Shown in pieces: positions 1 through 12,300 of a DNA stretch of 64,000 nt. Both the position numbers and the translations under genes were made by a program. Origin of the DNA: Entoloma clypeatum (lineage: Eukaryota > Basidiomycota > Agaricomycetes > Agaricales > Entolomataceae); assembly GCA_963565915.1 (NCBI GenBank), contig OY751492.1:1736001-1800000 (forward strand). The letters run 5' to 3'. The notes beneath the pieces are model-generated. The model searched no databases. It was not told the origin of the DNA and worked only from the letters and a program-made list of their open reading frames with translations. Each line of letters opens with the position of its first letter. The stretch's first letter is position 1.

Positions 1-1311
1 GAGCCCACGATAGACATCGGTGAGGTAGTACCCATACATGCTGATCGTTCCCTGCTCGGTTGGGACACCCCACTACATATAATCTGATGTCAGTCGAAAT
101 CATATACAGACAAATGGCAAGCTGACTGGAGCAAACACGAAGATGGGCTGATCCGGGTAGACAGTGCGCAGGCGAGTTAAAAAGGCTGTGTATGTCTGTG
201 AAGAACGAAGATTCCTTTGATAATGATGGAGGGAGAGCTGTAGAAGGACCTACCTCGATAAACTGGGCATCAGTAATGTCCATCCCGATGTCATTCGCGC
301 TGCCCAGAGGATCTCGGTAAGCACCAAGGCGGGCCATGAGGGACTGACGGACGGACTACACGTACCCGAGATAGATGACTATATGCGTTGGCGTCGGCTT
401 GTCGCGCGAAAAGTCCCATGGGGTATTTTGACCTTGGTAGACGGGGTCTTCGGTCTGAACGAGGTGCAATTAATTTTCTGGTTGATGAAAAGTTGAAGGT
501 AGACATGACGACGGACCTGGAAGAATTGAAAGGACATGCCGTGGGCGTTCACAAACGCCGGTAAGTCCTATTTTCTTTTTCTAAGTATGTAAGGCGAGAG
601 GCAATGTTTGAATGGACGTACGGCGAGGGTGACACCGGTCTGTGCAAGGATTATATGCTCGGCTTTGAAGTGCTGTGCAACAAGCGACGGCCAGGATTGG
701 TTCACGCCGAGGGGGAGGTTGTAACCCTGGAGATTGTTAGATGAAGCGCGGCTTGGAAGAGGAAAAGAACTGACTAGTGAGAAGGAATCGCCGATGAAGA
801 GGAAGGAGAGGCTCAATGGTCCGTATGGGAGGAGTGTGGCGTCCTATTAGATAGTGATACTTCAACGAGAACATCGAAAGCGACACGTCAAGGTGACATA
901 CAGTATTGAGGCCAATGGACTCAAGATGGATATGGTTGTTCTCTGGCCTCTGAACATTGATTCGCACTACGCTCGTCTCCACGTCGTCGTCGTCATCTCC
1001 CAAAGGAACGACGTTCGTCCCCGCAGAAGCATGGATCGTCACAAAGGGCCGATAATTGAAGGACACGCCGACGTCTGCGGAGGGCTTGGACGTGTCGGGC
1101 CCGAGATTGAGTGAGAGGGAGCGGAGGTTGCGGATATGAAGTTTGAAGCCGGAGGCTGCCCTGTGGGGTTGAGGATGTGAAATTATTGAGTCGGAGGGAG
1201 GATGGAATCGAAATGAATTGGAACCGACCACCAGGTAGTGGGAGAAACGTCCCAACGTCCATGGTAGAAGATCCGAGGGTCAGTGCGGGGGATGATGATG
1301 GTCGTCGCCAT
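1..1311 (-). CDS. SGNH/GDSL hydrolase, carbohydrate-esterase family 2-like, 3' end outside window
   Basis: Probable deacetylase or esterase of the SGNH fold, related to CE2 acetyl-esterases. I chose the ATG at 1309-1311 because it opens a frame reading straight into the N-terminal motif IFYHGRWD. Splicing short GT-AG introns then gives, in order, SGFKLHI (about 1160), the nucleophile block FLFIGDSFS (about 777-805), GVNQSWPSLVAQHF (about 660-710), AHGMSFQFF (about 520-550) and IVIYLGANDIGMD (about 270-390), which carries the Asn of SGNH. One intron is clear at 844-901 (GTATGT...TAG). The C-terminal Asp-His pair should lie beyond base 1. No signal peptide is seen, so the protein may be intracellular or its first exon may be missed. 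Overlapping ORFs in this stretch are pieces of this one spliced gene. The family call is from motif memory; exact substrate unknown. Confidence 0.8.
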
Positions 1312-2300
1312 GAAGACAAAAGGCTTTCGACTATTTCGTCGATGGCTATCATTGTTGGACAAAGATGGGTCAAGTCATGACATACAGCTGAAGAATGGCA
1401 GGCCATCCAGTAGCTGCTGTCGGTGGGAATGACGTCGTGGGTCTCGTTGTACTTGCAAAACAGCCCTCTGTCGTGAATGTATGGTACTTAATGGCACCCC
1501 CGGTAGCGGGCGAGTCTGGGGGTAAATTTCTTCCGATTGTCGTCAACTTCGTTGATCAAGGGCATGGATACATTTTCTGCAATGAGTGGATATCCGATCT
1601 TGCTCGTTCTAATAAGTTCAAAAGTCAACACCATATGCACAGCAGGACAAGTACATAGTAAGTGGAGTGGGGGTCACCCCCAGAGGTACTTCTTCCTTCT
1701 CTCGTTTGCTCGTCGACGACCCAAACACAGCTTCAACTGACGTATGAAACTCCTCCTACCATTTATCTGCGCATAACCAGCCTCCCAAAACTCCTCGAAC
1801 GGCTCCACACACATCTCGCGCGCACCCAACGGACACCGACAATGCTGTAAAAGTTCTGAGCGTATTGACCGAAACGGGCGGCTCCTGTATGCACACCAGG
1901 ATAATCTGGTAGAGCGGAGCAATCCAACAGGCACCAAAAAGTCAGTTCCCACCCAGTAACAAAAGGAAAACAACATATGCTCCAACCTCGCGCCGTACCC
2001 CATCTCTGTAACGACGCGTCCGGCTGAGGGGGGCGTCGAGAAACCTTTATTCCAGGAGTCGAAAACGTTCCCGCGGCGCACTTGTGGTTACAGGCTTGAC
2101 CGACGTGGACGAGTCGTGACCGCTGTTCCAGCCCCTGCGGAAGCACAGGGGCACCTTTGTGGGTAAAGCACTGGTGGAATCCGATGTTCGAACTAGGGAG
2201 GAACGAGAGCCGGCTCAGAGGATGCTTCTGCCCTCGCCGAAGAATCGGAGGACTTCCCAGGGACCGCCTGCACTGGCCGCGATCGCGTGGACGTCAACCA
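1312..2300. other. Unassigned region, no gene recognised
   Basis: Two overlapping minus-strand open frames (about 1674-2081 and 1763-2146) cover the middle of this stretch but show no family motif that I recognise and may be chance or gene debris. The 1312-1650 part is the upstream region of the esterase gene; no clear TATA box was seen. Confidence 0.4.
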
Positions 2301-2577
2301 CGATCAAGGCCAGGCTCACATGGCATGGGTCAATGGAGCTGGTACAGGCCACGTCTCTACATAGCATAGCCTCTTCGCGATTGACTGCACACTGAGGTCG
2401 ACGTCTGAAATGTGGTTGGGTAACGCGTTTGTCTGCGGTAGCTCGGTGAGGTTCAAGTCTCGCACCTCGGGTAGATATCGTGCCACGGTGGACGGACGAT
2501 ATGTGAATTTTCAATCGACGTGTCGCTGCTGGGGCTTCCCTGCAGGTGGTCTCCGGCTCTCTGTCACCGAGGTTTAG
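2300..2577 (+). repeat. Diverged tandem copy of the 2845-3120 repeat
   Basis: This segment is similar to 2845-3120, about 550 bp downstream. Shared blocks include ggtacaggccacg, gaggtcgacgtct, tagctcggtgaggt, gccacggtggacggacgat and gcttccctgcagg, ending at caccgaggtttag. The two copies differ by many substitutions, so this is an old tandem duplication. Only the downstream copy is the one that recurs in inverted orientation at the far end of the window. Confidence 0.75.
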
Positions 2578-3454
2578 AGTGAGGGAGTCTCCAACAGCAC
2601 TGAGGGGAACATACTGAGCTCACAGAATCCGCTGGGTGTTTGAATTTGCATGGAACGGCGACTCACACAGTGACTGTGCATGCTCGGTTCCAGCAGGCGA
2701 CAGCGCACCTCGGTTACGCGTACGTCCGATTCCTGCCAAGGCAACTTCTATTTTCTCTGCTCGACTTTGCTGTACGTCATTTTGTCCCCAGACGGCCTAA
2801 CGATATGGATCTAGCTGTAACGTGTAACCGGTAACCACGACTCCAAGGCCAGGCCTCACACGGCGTGGGTCAGGGGAGTTGGTACAGGCCACGCGACAAG
2901 TACATAGCGTTTTCGCAATTGGCCGCATATCGAGGTCGACGTCTAAAAATCGGAATGTGTAGCGCGCTGGCCTGTACTTAGTAGCTCGGTGAGGTCCAAT
3001 TTCGCACCTCAGATAGCTATCCGGCGGTGCCACGGTGGACGGACGATGTGCGAATCTTGAATAAATGTGTCGCCGCTCGGGCTTCCCTGCAGGCGGTCTC
3101 TGTGTCACCGAGGTTTAGATGGAGGTCTAGAACCCGTGTCTCGTATCCTCGTACGACGTCCATAGAATCGAGGTCCACCAGCGGTAAGGTAAGTATTGTC
3201 CTGTCGTAAGAATCATTCTGGCGGCGAAAGATAAGTATGCGGAGCGCACCGAAAAACAGGATGAGTGGATATCCTCCACACGGTGCCCTGCTAGTCAGAA
3301 TACTTGAGGATTCACAGATATTTCTGTCCGGCAGTGCTGTATCCCTGACCTTCTTCCGCAGCCGACTTGGCTCAGGGCTTCCAGTTCTCACTGGTTCTTT
3401 ATTCCCTGCCGAAAATTTCTCCATTGATATTCTGTCGGTAATTGGCGTTGGGGA

Positions 3455-3462
3455 TATATAAG
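3455..3462 (+). promoter_or_regulatory. TATA box of the knottin-like gene
   Basis: TATATAAG lies about 115 bp before the ATG at 3576. The same block, with TATAAAAG, is kept upstream of the other two family copies (about 63453-63464 and 27043-27052, both minus strand), which supports a real core promoter. Confidence 0.7.
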
Positions 3463-3575
3463 GACGCTGACGGCATTGGCCACCTTCAGCACAGCAAGTG
3501 TCCGACTCAGTCATCGAGCATTGCACTGAGCACTCACTCGGATCGACGGTCCACCAGGCACCTATTCTCGTTACA

Positions 3576-3815
3576 ATGCACTTCTCCCCCGGTCTCGTCT
3601 TTTCTATCGTTTTATGCGTCACCGGCGCCGCCCAAGCAGCCTATCACGGACTCGGAGGAGGCCATGTCAAGTGCAAACCGGATCAGGTTGGCCCAAACGG
3701 GACATGCCATTCCGACGACGAGTGTTGCAGTGCCGGCCTGCCGGTGACGGTGAAACTTTATTGCAAGCCTTTCGACACAGAAAGTCCAATCGGAGTGAGT
3801 CATCCCTGCATGTAG
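3576..3815 (+). CDS. Small secreted six-cysteine, knottin-like protein (copy 1)
   Basis: A 79-residue protein. I chose the ATG at 3576 over an upstream in-frame ATG at 3498 because it starts a clean signal peptide (hydrophobic core residues 7-19, likely cut after AQA at about 21) and because it is the start shared with the two other copies. The mature part has Cys33, 44, 50, 51, 63 and 78, spaced C-x10-C-x5-CC-x11-C-x14-C. This C-C-CC-C-C order is the framework of inhibitor-cystine-knot peptides. It ends with GVSHPC plus one residue. No intron is needed. It lies 255 bp upstream of the glycoside-hydrolase gene on the same strand, and that order is repeated at 26-27 kb. Secretion is well supported, the knot fold is inferred from spacing, and function is unknown (effector, inhibitor or defence peptide are all possible). 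Confidence 0.85.
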   Translation: MHFSPGLVFSIVLCVTGAAQAAYHGLGGGHVKCKPDQVGPNGTCHSDDECCSAGLPVTVKLYCKPFDTESPIGVSHPCM

Positions 3816-4070
3816 TAATGTTATGTTGAGCTGAATTGTAAAAATATAGTCCTGTACTCCGCGTCACTAGTGATTTGAGCCATAAATAGAACATTTGTTA
3901 TTTTGTATGAAATTTCAACTGGATGCGCTGCTGCACCGTACCGTCGACGCTAGCCGATGGAGTCAATACGATACGGAATCAACCGTAACACAGAGAAAAT
4001 CCAAATTATGCAGATGATACCAACACTATACCGTCAGGGATCTTTCATCTGAATTTGGTGCCGTTCCAGA

Positions 4071-6184
4071 ATGCGCGTCCTCCTACCATCGCTGCTCCCA
4101 TTCGCGACGCTCGCCTCCGCCCAGACGTGGTGCGGCAAAAACTACAAGCAAACCCCCCACCCCGTCACACCAGGTGGCCAATTCCTCGTCCCTCCGACCT
4201 CCGCCTCCCCACTCCTCGCCTTCCGCTGCGCCGCCGCCGTCCGGCCCTACCTCCCCGAAGACGCCTCCTCCCCGCCTGCCTCTGATCCCTCCTTTGTCTC
4301 TGTCATCGTCGACGCGCCCCTCACCCACTCCGTCATCACCAACGCCGCCGCCATCTCCTCCACCTCCGGCGCCCTCGCAGTCACCGTCTCGCTCACCAGC
4401 ACCCCCGGCACCATTCTTGCGACGGGGAATGTCGCACTCAATTCAACCGGGACGACACTCCCGTTCTCGTTGGCGGGCCTGCAGCCCAGCAAGACACCCT
4501 ACGGCATCACATGCATGGCCAAGACGAGCAACGGGGAGACTTACACCGCCGTGGCCTCGTTGTCCTACCTCCCCACCCCACCGGCTGGGATTGGGTCCGT
4601 TACAAAGATGGATCAGAGAACAGGCGCGCTGTTGGCTAGACCTGCCAACGGGAGCCAGCAGCCCTATGCGCCTGTCCTGCCTGTCGGGTTCTACACGTCT
4701 TTTGACGACTACCTGGGTGCCGATTTCACCGCCCCGGCCACGCTCAAGTCCCAAGGGTCAGTATCATTGGAATTCCCCTCCTTGAAAGCTAATACTGTCT
4801 TAATAGATTCAACGTCGTTCGTACCCGGCCCCACTCTGATGTATTGCCCTCACCTTCCTGTCCCACTAGATCCACCCCGTCCCCACCTTTTCTAATAAAA
4901 CTGCCCTCAACCTCGCCCTCGATGCCATGCAAAAAGCCGGCATATACCTCATGTATGACATGCGATAGTACGTCTTGTCCCGTCCCTTCCTGCCACACAC
5001 AACCTATCTCACTGGCACTCCCTCAAACAGCTCCTATCAAAATACCACCGCCGTGACCGAACAGATCAATACCATCAAGTCCCGGCCCAACCTCCTCCTT
5101 TGGTACACTGGCGACGAGCCCGACGGCACCTCTGACCCGCTCAACGCTACCGTCTCCTCCTACAACCTCATCAACTCCCTCGATGGGTACCATCCCGTGT
5201 CGCTCGTGCTGAATTGCCAAGATTACTACTTCTCGTCTGTACCCATCCACTTTTCTCCCTTTTGAATTTCGAGCTGACGAATGAAATCGATTAGGGAGTA
5301 CACAGCTGGAACCGACATCGTCATGCAGGACGCATATACGATCGGGAACAACGTCACATACTCGACCGTCTGGGACACGCCGTGCACGACGACGTACGGT
5401 GACTGCGGGTCAGTTTTTCCCCTCTTGACAACCTGTTATGGCATGCTATATGCTTGCCCGACCAGATGTGACAACTGCCAAGGCTCTTTTCTCGACATCG
5501 CCAACCGCATGGACCAGTTCGCCCAGCGTCTCTTCATCAACGGTTGGGAGCGCACAAAGGCTGTGTGGACTGTCCCGCAGGGGTTCGGAAACGAGACGTC
5601 AGTGTGCCGTCGTTTGTCCCTTCTTGTCTCTTTACTAACAGGAAACACTGTTCATGATGCCAGGTATTGGAAACGGTATCCAACAGGCGCAGAGTTCCTC
5701 GTCGAAACTATCTTAGGCATCAACCATGGCGGACTCGGTGCGTCTGCTTCTTTCTCTCCTCCCCTTGCCCTTTTTCCAACCCCAACCCTAAACAGGCTCA
5801 ATATCCTGGTCCGACCCGACCCCACCCGCCATCAAATCCTCTGCCTCGACCTTCGCCCTCGCCCTCCCCTCGCTAACACCGTACATCGCCTCCCCACACT
5901 CTACCTTCTCCCACATTACTTTCCGCACCTCCCCGTCTACCCCCCTCGGCATAGACATAGGCATGTGGACATTGACAACAAACGGCATGACTCACATGCT
6001 CGTCCTTGCGACGAACATGGACTACGCGAGCGCCGAGGTCAAGTTGGCGACGCTGGCACTCGGGGCGCAAGTCCAGGTGAAGGAGGTGGTGATTGCGGGT
6101 GCGGGCGCGAGTGCGGTAGTGGGAGGGGCGGTACTGAGTTTTGGGAGTGTCGGGAGTGGGGCGTGGGTTGTTGGGGGTTCGTGA
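4071..6184 (+). CDS. Secreted glycoside-hydrolase-like protein (agaricomycete 'GH subgroup catalytic core' type)
   Basis: A spliced gene of about 570 residues. The ATG at 4071 opens a signal peptide (residues 1-18, ending ASAQ) followed by TWCGKNYK. Introns fit GT-AG at about 4758-4807, 4970-5029, 5238-5293, 5409-5464, 5598-5664 and 5738-5800, plus one less certain small intron at about 4815-4870. Exons give, in order, a Thr/Ser-rich N-terminal domain, FYTSFDDYLG, a (beta/alpha)-barrel-like segment with LLLWYTGDEPDG and VMQDAY, a Cys-rich turn CDNCQG, WTVPQGFGNET, YWKRYPTGAEF, GINHGGLGSISWSDP and a C-terminal beta domain with IGMWTL. The Gly/Val-rich tail could be a GPI or membrane signal. 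Acidic residues in GDEPDG are candidate catalytic residues, but I cannot assign a CAZy family. A deleted copy lies at 26152-26490. Confidence 0.8.
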
Positions 6185-7828
6185 CTCTCGGAGGGGCAGG
6201 GGGGTGAAGGTGCGAATGCGGGGTTCGCAGTGATTGTGGTTTTTTTTTTTGCTTATTCATTATTGACGGAATGTGTATGATACTATTAACTGAGAATCAT
6301 TGATTTTGGGCGCTGCATACACACGATAAAGGCGAGGAGGATTGCCGTTAAGTATTTCAAATCGGTATTCATAGATACTTGCATCCCTCTATAACCTTTC
6401 CGCCTCCGAATCACATCCAGCAACTCCTCGGATTTGCATTCTGCAAATTCGCCCTAATCGTCCTAAGGAATACTGACATCAAGTCGAGAACACAAAACAC
6501 GAGATGTATGTAGACTTACTGGAGTCAAACCAGACCTGCCAATGTGTGTGCGTGAAGAAAGGAAAAAGAGACCAGAATAAGGGTCGACGTGAGGTGGAGT
6601 GACCATCATACATTACCACCCGTCTTTTTACATGACTGACTTGTGAAGAAGGTATGGGTGTTGGTCGAATGTTGATTGATATGCGGGGATCCTAGGTACA
6701 AGAGAAAGAAAGACATGTTGGCGAGCATGCGGGCGCGAGGGCCAAACTTGGGGGAAAACTCAGCCATAAAAACCAGCAGAATCCGAACTTGAAGGGCTAT
6801 ATATCTCGCTCGTTTAGTAACCGAGAGAAAAGGCGGGGCGTTCTTTGTCGTGGGCAGTCCAAGGATTCTTCAGACGTATATCGGATTATAAGGCCCTAGA
6901 CACACCCAAGAGCGTTGAAACTCAAGTAAGTGCCGCGACTGGAAGGAGAGAAAAAAAAAGTGAATTTGGGGGTGATGAGGCGCATGGACCAGGGGTGTTG
7001 AAGAGAGAGAGCTGGGAGACGGATCTTCGGAAGGGGGGGCAGAGAAGGAATGAGGTGCCCAGGTTAATCACGCCAGCGAGCTTCGAGGACGAACCTGGAG
7101 AAGTGCCTGTTTGACTGTGCGCTCGCTGAATCCGCTTTCGCTACAGCCACCCACTGGCAATGCCTTTTCGTGGCCAGCGCCAAAGCCATCATGAGAGCAG
7201 TCACAAGCACAGATGTTCGGATATCGATGCCAATGCTCGTTTACTGGACTTGGTATTCAGGAGTGACAGCGCATACTATGCAGTTCAGTACGGGCGGGTA
7301 TGGAGGCACACCTACTTATGGAGATGACTGGCGTCGGACCCGTGTTTGACATGAGAATCATGGTCTCTGCCATGGCTCAAAAGGTTTGTATGTTGTCGCT
7401 GGATTTTGAAATTTCGACGGTGTCTGCATTGTTGAAAGCGACAGGAGTTGGTCGTCCAAGGTCAGCATCAGGAAAAGCTAATATGTGTTAATATACCAAA
7501 TGTAGAATTAAAAGCGTAGAAATGGAACTTAAAAGTTGTAAATCTGGCCAAAAGTGCACTATATACACTAATTGGTCCATTGAACCAAAATGAGAGTCTA
7601 TAGAAGTTCCACTGTTCCATCCGGTTCCAATGGAATGACATTTTACACACAATTTTTGTCAATTGGTGTTTCAACATACAACTTATGAACATCCAATAAA
7701 TCATCGTGCATATAATTAAATCACGCCATTGGTTGTTGAACATGGGACCGTATTTTTATTTCACGCAGAGATACAAATAAGTGAGGGAGTAAATGAGTGG
7801 CAAATAAGACAAGGTCAATCAAAACCAG
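6185..7828. other. Intergenic region, nothing recognised
   Basis: About 1.6 kb between the glycoside-hydrolase stop and the 3' end of the DUF6532 gene. Short ORFs on both strands (for example 6845-7114 plus and 7468-7743 minus) show no family motif. The part from about 7480 to 7780 is AT-rich. No clear terminal inverted repeat was found. Confidence 0.4.
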
Positions 7829-8985
7829 CTACTCCTCCATCCCGTCAAAATCCAACATCGCCATAGAGTTGTTGGCAATTTTTACAGCTGACTGATTCTG
7901 GGAAACACTGTATACAAAAATCATGATCATGCCATTGAACAGTCGGGTATCCACTCGCTTAACCTCATTGTAGATTTCCGACATAAGCCGATGGTACTTG
8001 AGTGGACTCTTTTCACGGATCGTTGTCAAAAAGAGCTCGTGGCCATGATAGACATCTTCGTGAACCTCAGCATTGAACTTGGTCTTTTTGAGGAAACCCC
8101 CACTCCAGTCTTGGAGGGATGCATGCACCTGTTGAAATCAGATTGGATTGAGCCAAAACAAAGCTACTCATTTACTCACAGCAGTCACAATGAGGCAGAG
8201 CATTGACATGGGAACCTCCAACTCCAAATTATAAGACTCCTTCTCCATGCTTGATGTGAAATATGAGGCATAGCGTTCCGCGATTGAGCCTCGTGCTCCT
8301 GTGAAGAAGCATTTTCGAAGACTTGAGATGATGATGGGGTGCTTGAATGGTTTGGTTCGTAGAATAAGACCACCCTGAGAGAATAGCATGATTATAGATA
8401 TTAAATTCAGTTTTGTTAATAGTACATACCACGGTACGAGGGTATATATAAGTTCCAGAGGTCAAGAGCTTCTTGATGACCTCCTTACACTCATCAACAT
8501 TGCTAGGTAACTGGAAAGATGTTTCAACCTTTGGCAAGATGATCTTCTTTGGTCCACTTCGTGCATTACATGCACGGATTGACATCTGAGAAGAATGTTA
8601 GAAATTGAGTATTGAATCAAAGAAGCACGAAACTTACGTGGCGAGAGACACCTCCACGGAGGATCTTGTCACGCAGGACACATCCCAGGAGCGCCGAGAG
8701 GTTCATGTCTCTGGCAATATCTTTCATAATCTCACTGTTGTGAGCCTCAGCGTCAGCCGGTGACACGTAAGGGTTTATGAATAGTGTGTGTCCTACACCA
8801 CATCGAATGCAGGCACAAATAAAAGCTCGGGTGGGAGTGGGTTGAAGGGTCAATGGGAGGCTACAAGATCCAGGCTGCGGTGGGATATAGAGGCCATCTT
8901 GGCTGGGATAATTGGGGTCATTGTCGGTGGCATCAAGCTCACTTCCTGGGGACCTGTCATCATCATCATTGTCCACGGTAGGTTC
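7829..8985 (-). pseudogene. DUF6532-type gene, C-terminal piece (exons 3' of Copia-1)
   Basis: Four exons splice in frame: 8638-8985, 8430-8585, 8180-8374 and 7829-8128 (156, 195 and 300 nt for the last three). They encode an acidic stretch followed by a domain with SFQLPSNVDECKEVIKKLL, TYIYPRTVV, FKHPIIISSLRKCFFTGA, SLQDWSGGF and DVYHGHELFL, the pattern of the DUF6532 domain that is hugely expanded in agaricomycetes. Its role is unknown. The 8985 edge is the target duplication of Copia-1. The missing upstream exons are at 14754-15129 and 21249-22024, and the reading frame is continuous across the empty sites. The gene is therefore recently broken rather than decayed: I saw no stops or frameshifts in these exons. 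Confidence 0.75.
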
Positions 8986-9295
8986 TGTTGAAGTTCCACC
9001 TGGGCGCTAGCCACAGGTGTACTGAGCAACATGGCTACAGTGGAAGTACTCTACGATACCGCTATGGTCACTTACTTGGTTGGGAAGGGTGAGGCTGGTG
9101 AGAGCGGTTGAGGCTGGTAAGAGCGATGGAGCTGGTTAAGAGTCAAGAGACAACTTGTTCGTATTGACAGTTTCCTGGTCTTATATACCGTACTACTGTT
9201 TGTACCAACCAAACAAGTATGTAAGAAAGATATGTAATGGTCACGTGATGTGATCTAATCTAAATCTAATCTACGTGATGGGAAAAGTTTCAACA
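8986..9295 (-). repeat. Copia-1 3' LTR
   Basis: 310 bp, same sequence as 14444-14753. On the minus strand it begins TGTTGAAAC and ends CTTCAACA. Confidence 0.95.
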
Positions 9296-9361
9296 CCCCC
9301 CCATATTTAGTACATACTTCTAAATACATTTTATTTTTCCCATATAGGTACTTTTCTTCGT

Positions 9362-12300
9362 CTAGTTTTTTAGTAATCCGAAGTACGGGATAAACTTGTT
9401 AAAGAGGATTTTCCCCAGATTCTTAGTTAAAAGATCTGCAGGGTTATTCACTCCTTCAATGAATTCGACCGTGATGATGCCTTCGGATACTTTTTCTCTG
9501 ACAAAGTGGAATCGCACGTCGATGTGCTTGGATCGCTTCTCAGTTACAGGGTTGGATGCGATAAAGACGGAGCCGTTGTTATCTCCATAGATCGGTACTG
9601 ATCCGATCTGCATTCCAAGTTCGGCAAGCATGCTTCTCAGCCATGTTGCTGCGCGACTGCAATCTGATAGCGCCATATACTCTGCTTCTGTAGAAGAGAG
9701 GGCAATGGTTTTTTGCGCCGATGATACCCATGTTATTGCTCCAGACGCCAGTGATATGAAGAAGCCGGTGGTAGACCTCCTTGTGTTTTCATCTGACGCC
9801 CAGTCGGAGTCTGTGAATGCATAGATCCCTTTCCCTGAGTCCCCATCATACATGATTGCATAATCTTTTGTTGCCTTCAAATATCTGCAAATATCCCTAG
9901 CCACTTCTAAATGACGTTTGGTGGGATTCGCGGAAAATTGGGACATTTTGATTACAGCAAAGCAGATGTCAGGCCTCGTTCCAATCATCAGATATAGGAG
10001 TGATCCGATGACGGATTGGTACTTGGATCGGAGTTCCGCATTGGGTTCATTTTCGGATGCCATGGGTTTGTAGCCCGTAGGGAGTGGGGTATGGGTCGCA
10101 TTGGATTCACTCATCCCCATGCGTGTGAGTATTTTCTCAAGGTAAGGTACTTGATCAATGAAGATCCTCTTCCCATGTTGCCTTATCTGGATCGAAAGAA
10201 ACTCTTTTGGTTCCCCACCAGGCACGAGGTGCCCTAGGTCCCTACATTCCCATGTGGTCATGAAGGCCCTCTTTTTCTCTAGCGTATATTCCCGGTTTGT
10301 GCCGAGAAAAGCAGAGTTGTCGACATAGATGACGGCGATTACAATTTCCCCGTTGGTACTTTTGTGAATGAAAACACCCGCATCGGAGTGAAGCCGGACA
10401 AAGCCGAGCTTTTTCATGGAGGAATCAAGTTCCCTCCACCAGGCTAGTGCGGCCTGCTTAAGTCCATATAGGGCTTTGTATAGTCGGTACACGAGGTGTT
10501 CTTTCCCTTTTACTACGTAGCCCTCAGGCTGTCGCATGTAGATGACCTCATGGAGCGTTCCATAGAGGAAGGCTGATGAGACGTCCAAAAGTGTCATGAA
10601 CCACCCTTCAAGGGCTGTCAATGCCAGTATTAATCGGACGGTTTCATATCTTACGACTGGTGAGAAGATCTGATCAAAGTCGATCCCTTCTACCTGTGAG
10701 AAGCCTTTTGCGACGAGGCGTGCTTTCAGACGCCCATCGGACTTTTCATTGTAAACCCATTTGTTCCTTAGAGCTTTCCTCCCTTCAGGCAGGGGTACTA
10801 GCTCCGTGATCACCCTGCGGCGTTTGAGCATATCTAGCTCTTTACGTTCAGCCGCATACCAGTCTTCTTTATTTGGAAGAGGGTATATGTCTTTATGGGA
10901 CATGTCGACAATGCCAACTTGGACTGATATTGCCTCCATCAGGAGGTCATTCATCCATGCCGTTTGACCGCCCAGTCTCCGTCTTCGATCTAATTTTTCA
11001 AGATCAGTCGCTGGAGTGTCTTCCCCATAGATGCTTCCTGGCATCTTCCGAACTCGTCGTTCCCTGATCGGTCGATCTGGTACTTGCTCGGGTTCCGGAG
11101 TGGGTACTCGTGGTTCGTCATCAGGCTCACTGGCAGGCAATTCGTTGTCTGATTCAGGTTGATCCTGTTCAATGGGAAGTGGGTCATGAGGTGTTTTGTT
11201 GTGACTTTCGTCGTCGTTGCTGCCAGGGATGAGATCCTCAAACTCATCAGCCGGCTCTGGGTTTTCCATTTCTGGATGGTTTTCTGGCAAAGGGTCGATG
11301 TGGCATCTAGGGTACTTGCTTTCATCAAAGATAGCTTTCCCACCCATGAAAATTGTGTTGGTCTCAGGATCCATGAAGCGGTATCCTTTGACCCCTGGTT
11401 TTGATCCGAGATAAATCATCAATCGAGATCTTGACTCCAGGGAGTTTCTGCGTTTTTCTTTTGGGATATATACGTATGCTTGGCATCCGAAGACTCTGAT
11501 GCTAGACATGTCAGGCATCTCATTGGTTACCCTGAAGTAAGGGGTTTTCCATTCAAGACGCTGCATGGGGGTTCTGTTGTAGAGAAATGCTGCGTGTTCC
11601 AAACAGAATTCCCACCACATGGGCGGTAAGCATGCATCGAAGCGCAATGCCTGAGATTTTTCCCATAGTGTTCGATTGATCCTTTCTGCTCTACCATTCT
11701 GCTGGTGCTGATATGGGAGCGTGACATCGATCAGAATTCCATGATCAGCAAGTACATCCTTGTATTCGTCAAATTCTCCACCTCCATCAACCCGCCACTT
11801 TTTAGGGGTAGCGGCAAATTGATTCTGGATCATCGCAAGGAATTGTTTCAGCGCCGTGATGGCGCCTGACTTCTTCCTAAGCAAGACGACCCAGACATGG
11901 GATGAAAAATCGTCCAAAAAGGTAAGGAAATATTTGTACTTATGGTACGATGCCGTGGATATCTGCTTCAAATCCGAATGGATCAAATCAAAGGGTTTGA
12001 CAGCCCTTGTCATCGAGTTAGGATAAGATTGATTCGGCATTTTCCCTTTTAGACACCCCGTGCAGTTTTCCTGTGATTTTTCACGTACTAACGTTTTGGG
12101 TACTCCTTTGGTACTGGTGGGAATCTTATTGAGCGCTTGGTCATTTGGGTGGCCAAGGCGTTTATGCCAGGTTTCGACAGTGATTTCGCTAGAGATCGCA
12201 TGGATTTGGTCATAGCGTATTTCAGTGTCTAACCAATAAATGGTTTGTCCGAGAATGTGAGGCGAGAACTGTATTTTGTTCTGTCCTTTGGAGATGTTGA

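Larger units (their letters stand above)
2900..3815 (+). repeat. Left arm of a long inverted duplication that includes the knottin gene
   Basis: Base n here pairs with base 66900-n at the right edge of the window: 2900 with 64000 and 3209 with 63691. Over about 2900-3230 I see no mismatch. From about 3233 small indels appear, and the similarity continues through the promoter and signal-peptide codons of the knottin gene. The copy runs off the right edge of the window. Confidence 0.9.

Noticed and set aside
1674..2146. Minus-strand ORFs as a real gene
   Set aside because: No recognisable domain, overlapping frames and no splice-supported extension; left as unassigned.
2400..2480. tRNA-like boxes (tagctcggtg and ggttcaagtct) in the left tandem repeat
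   Set aside because: The two boxes are only a few bases apart, too close for a Pol III promoter, and no acceptor stem pairs.
4808..4870. Frameshift in the glycoside-hydrolase gene near FNVV
   Set aside because: A GT-AG intron with a weaker GTCGTT donor restores GFNIHPVPTF, so a break need not be assumed.
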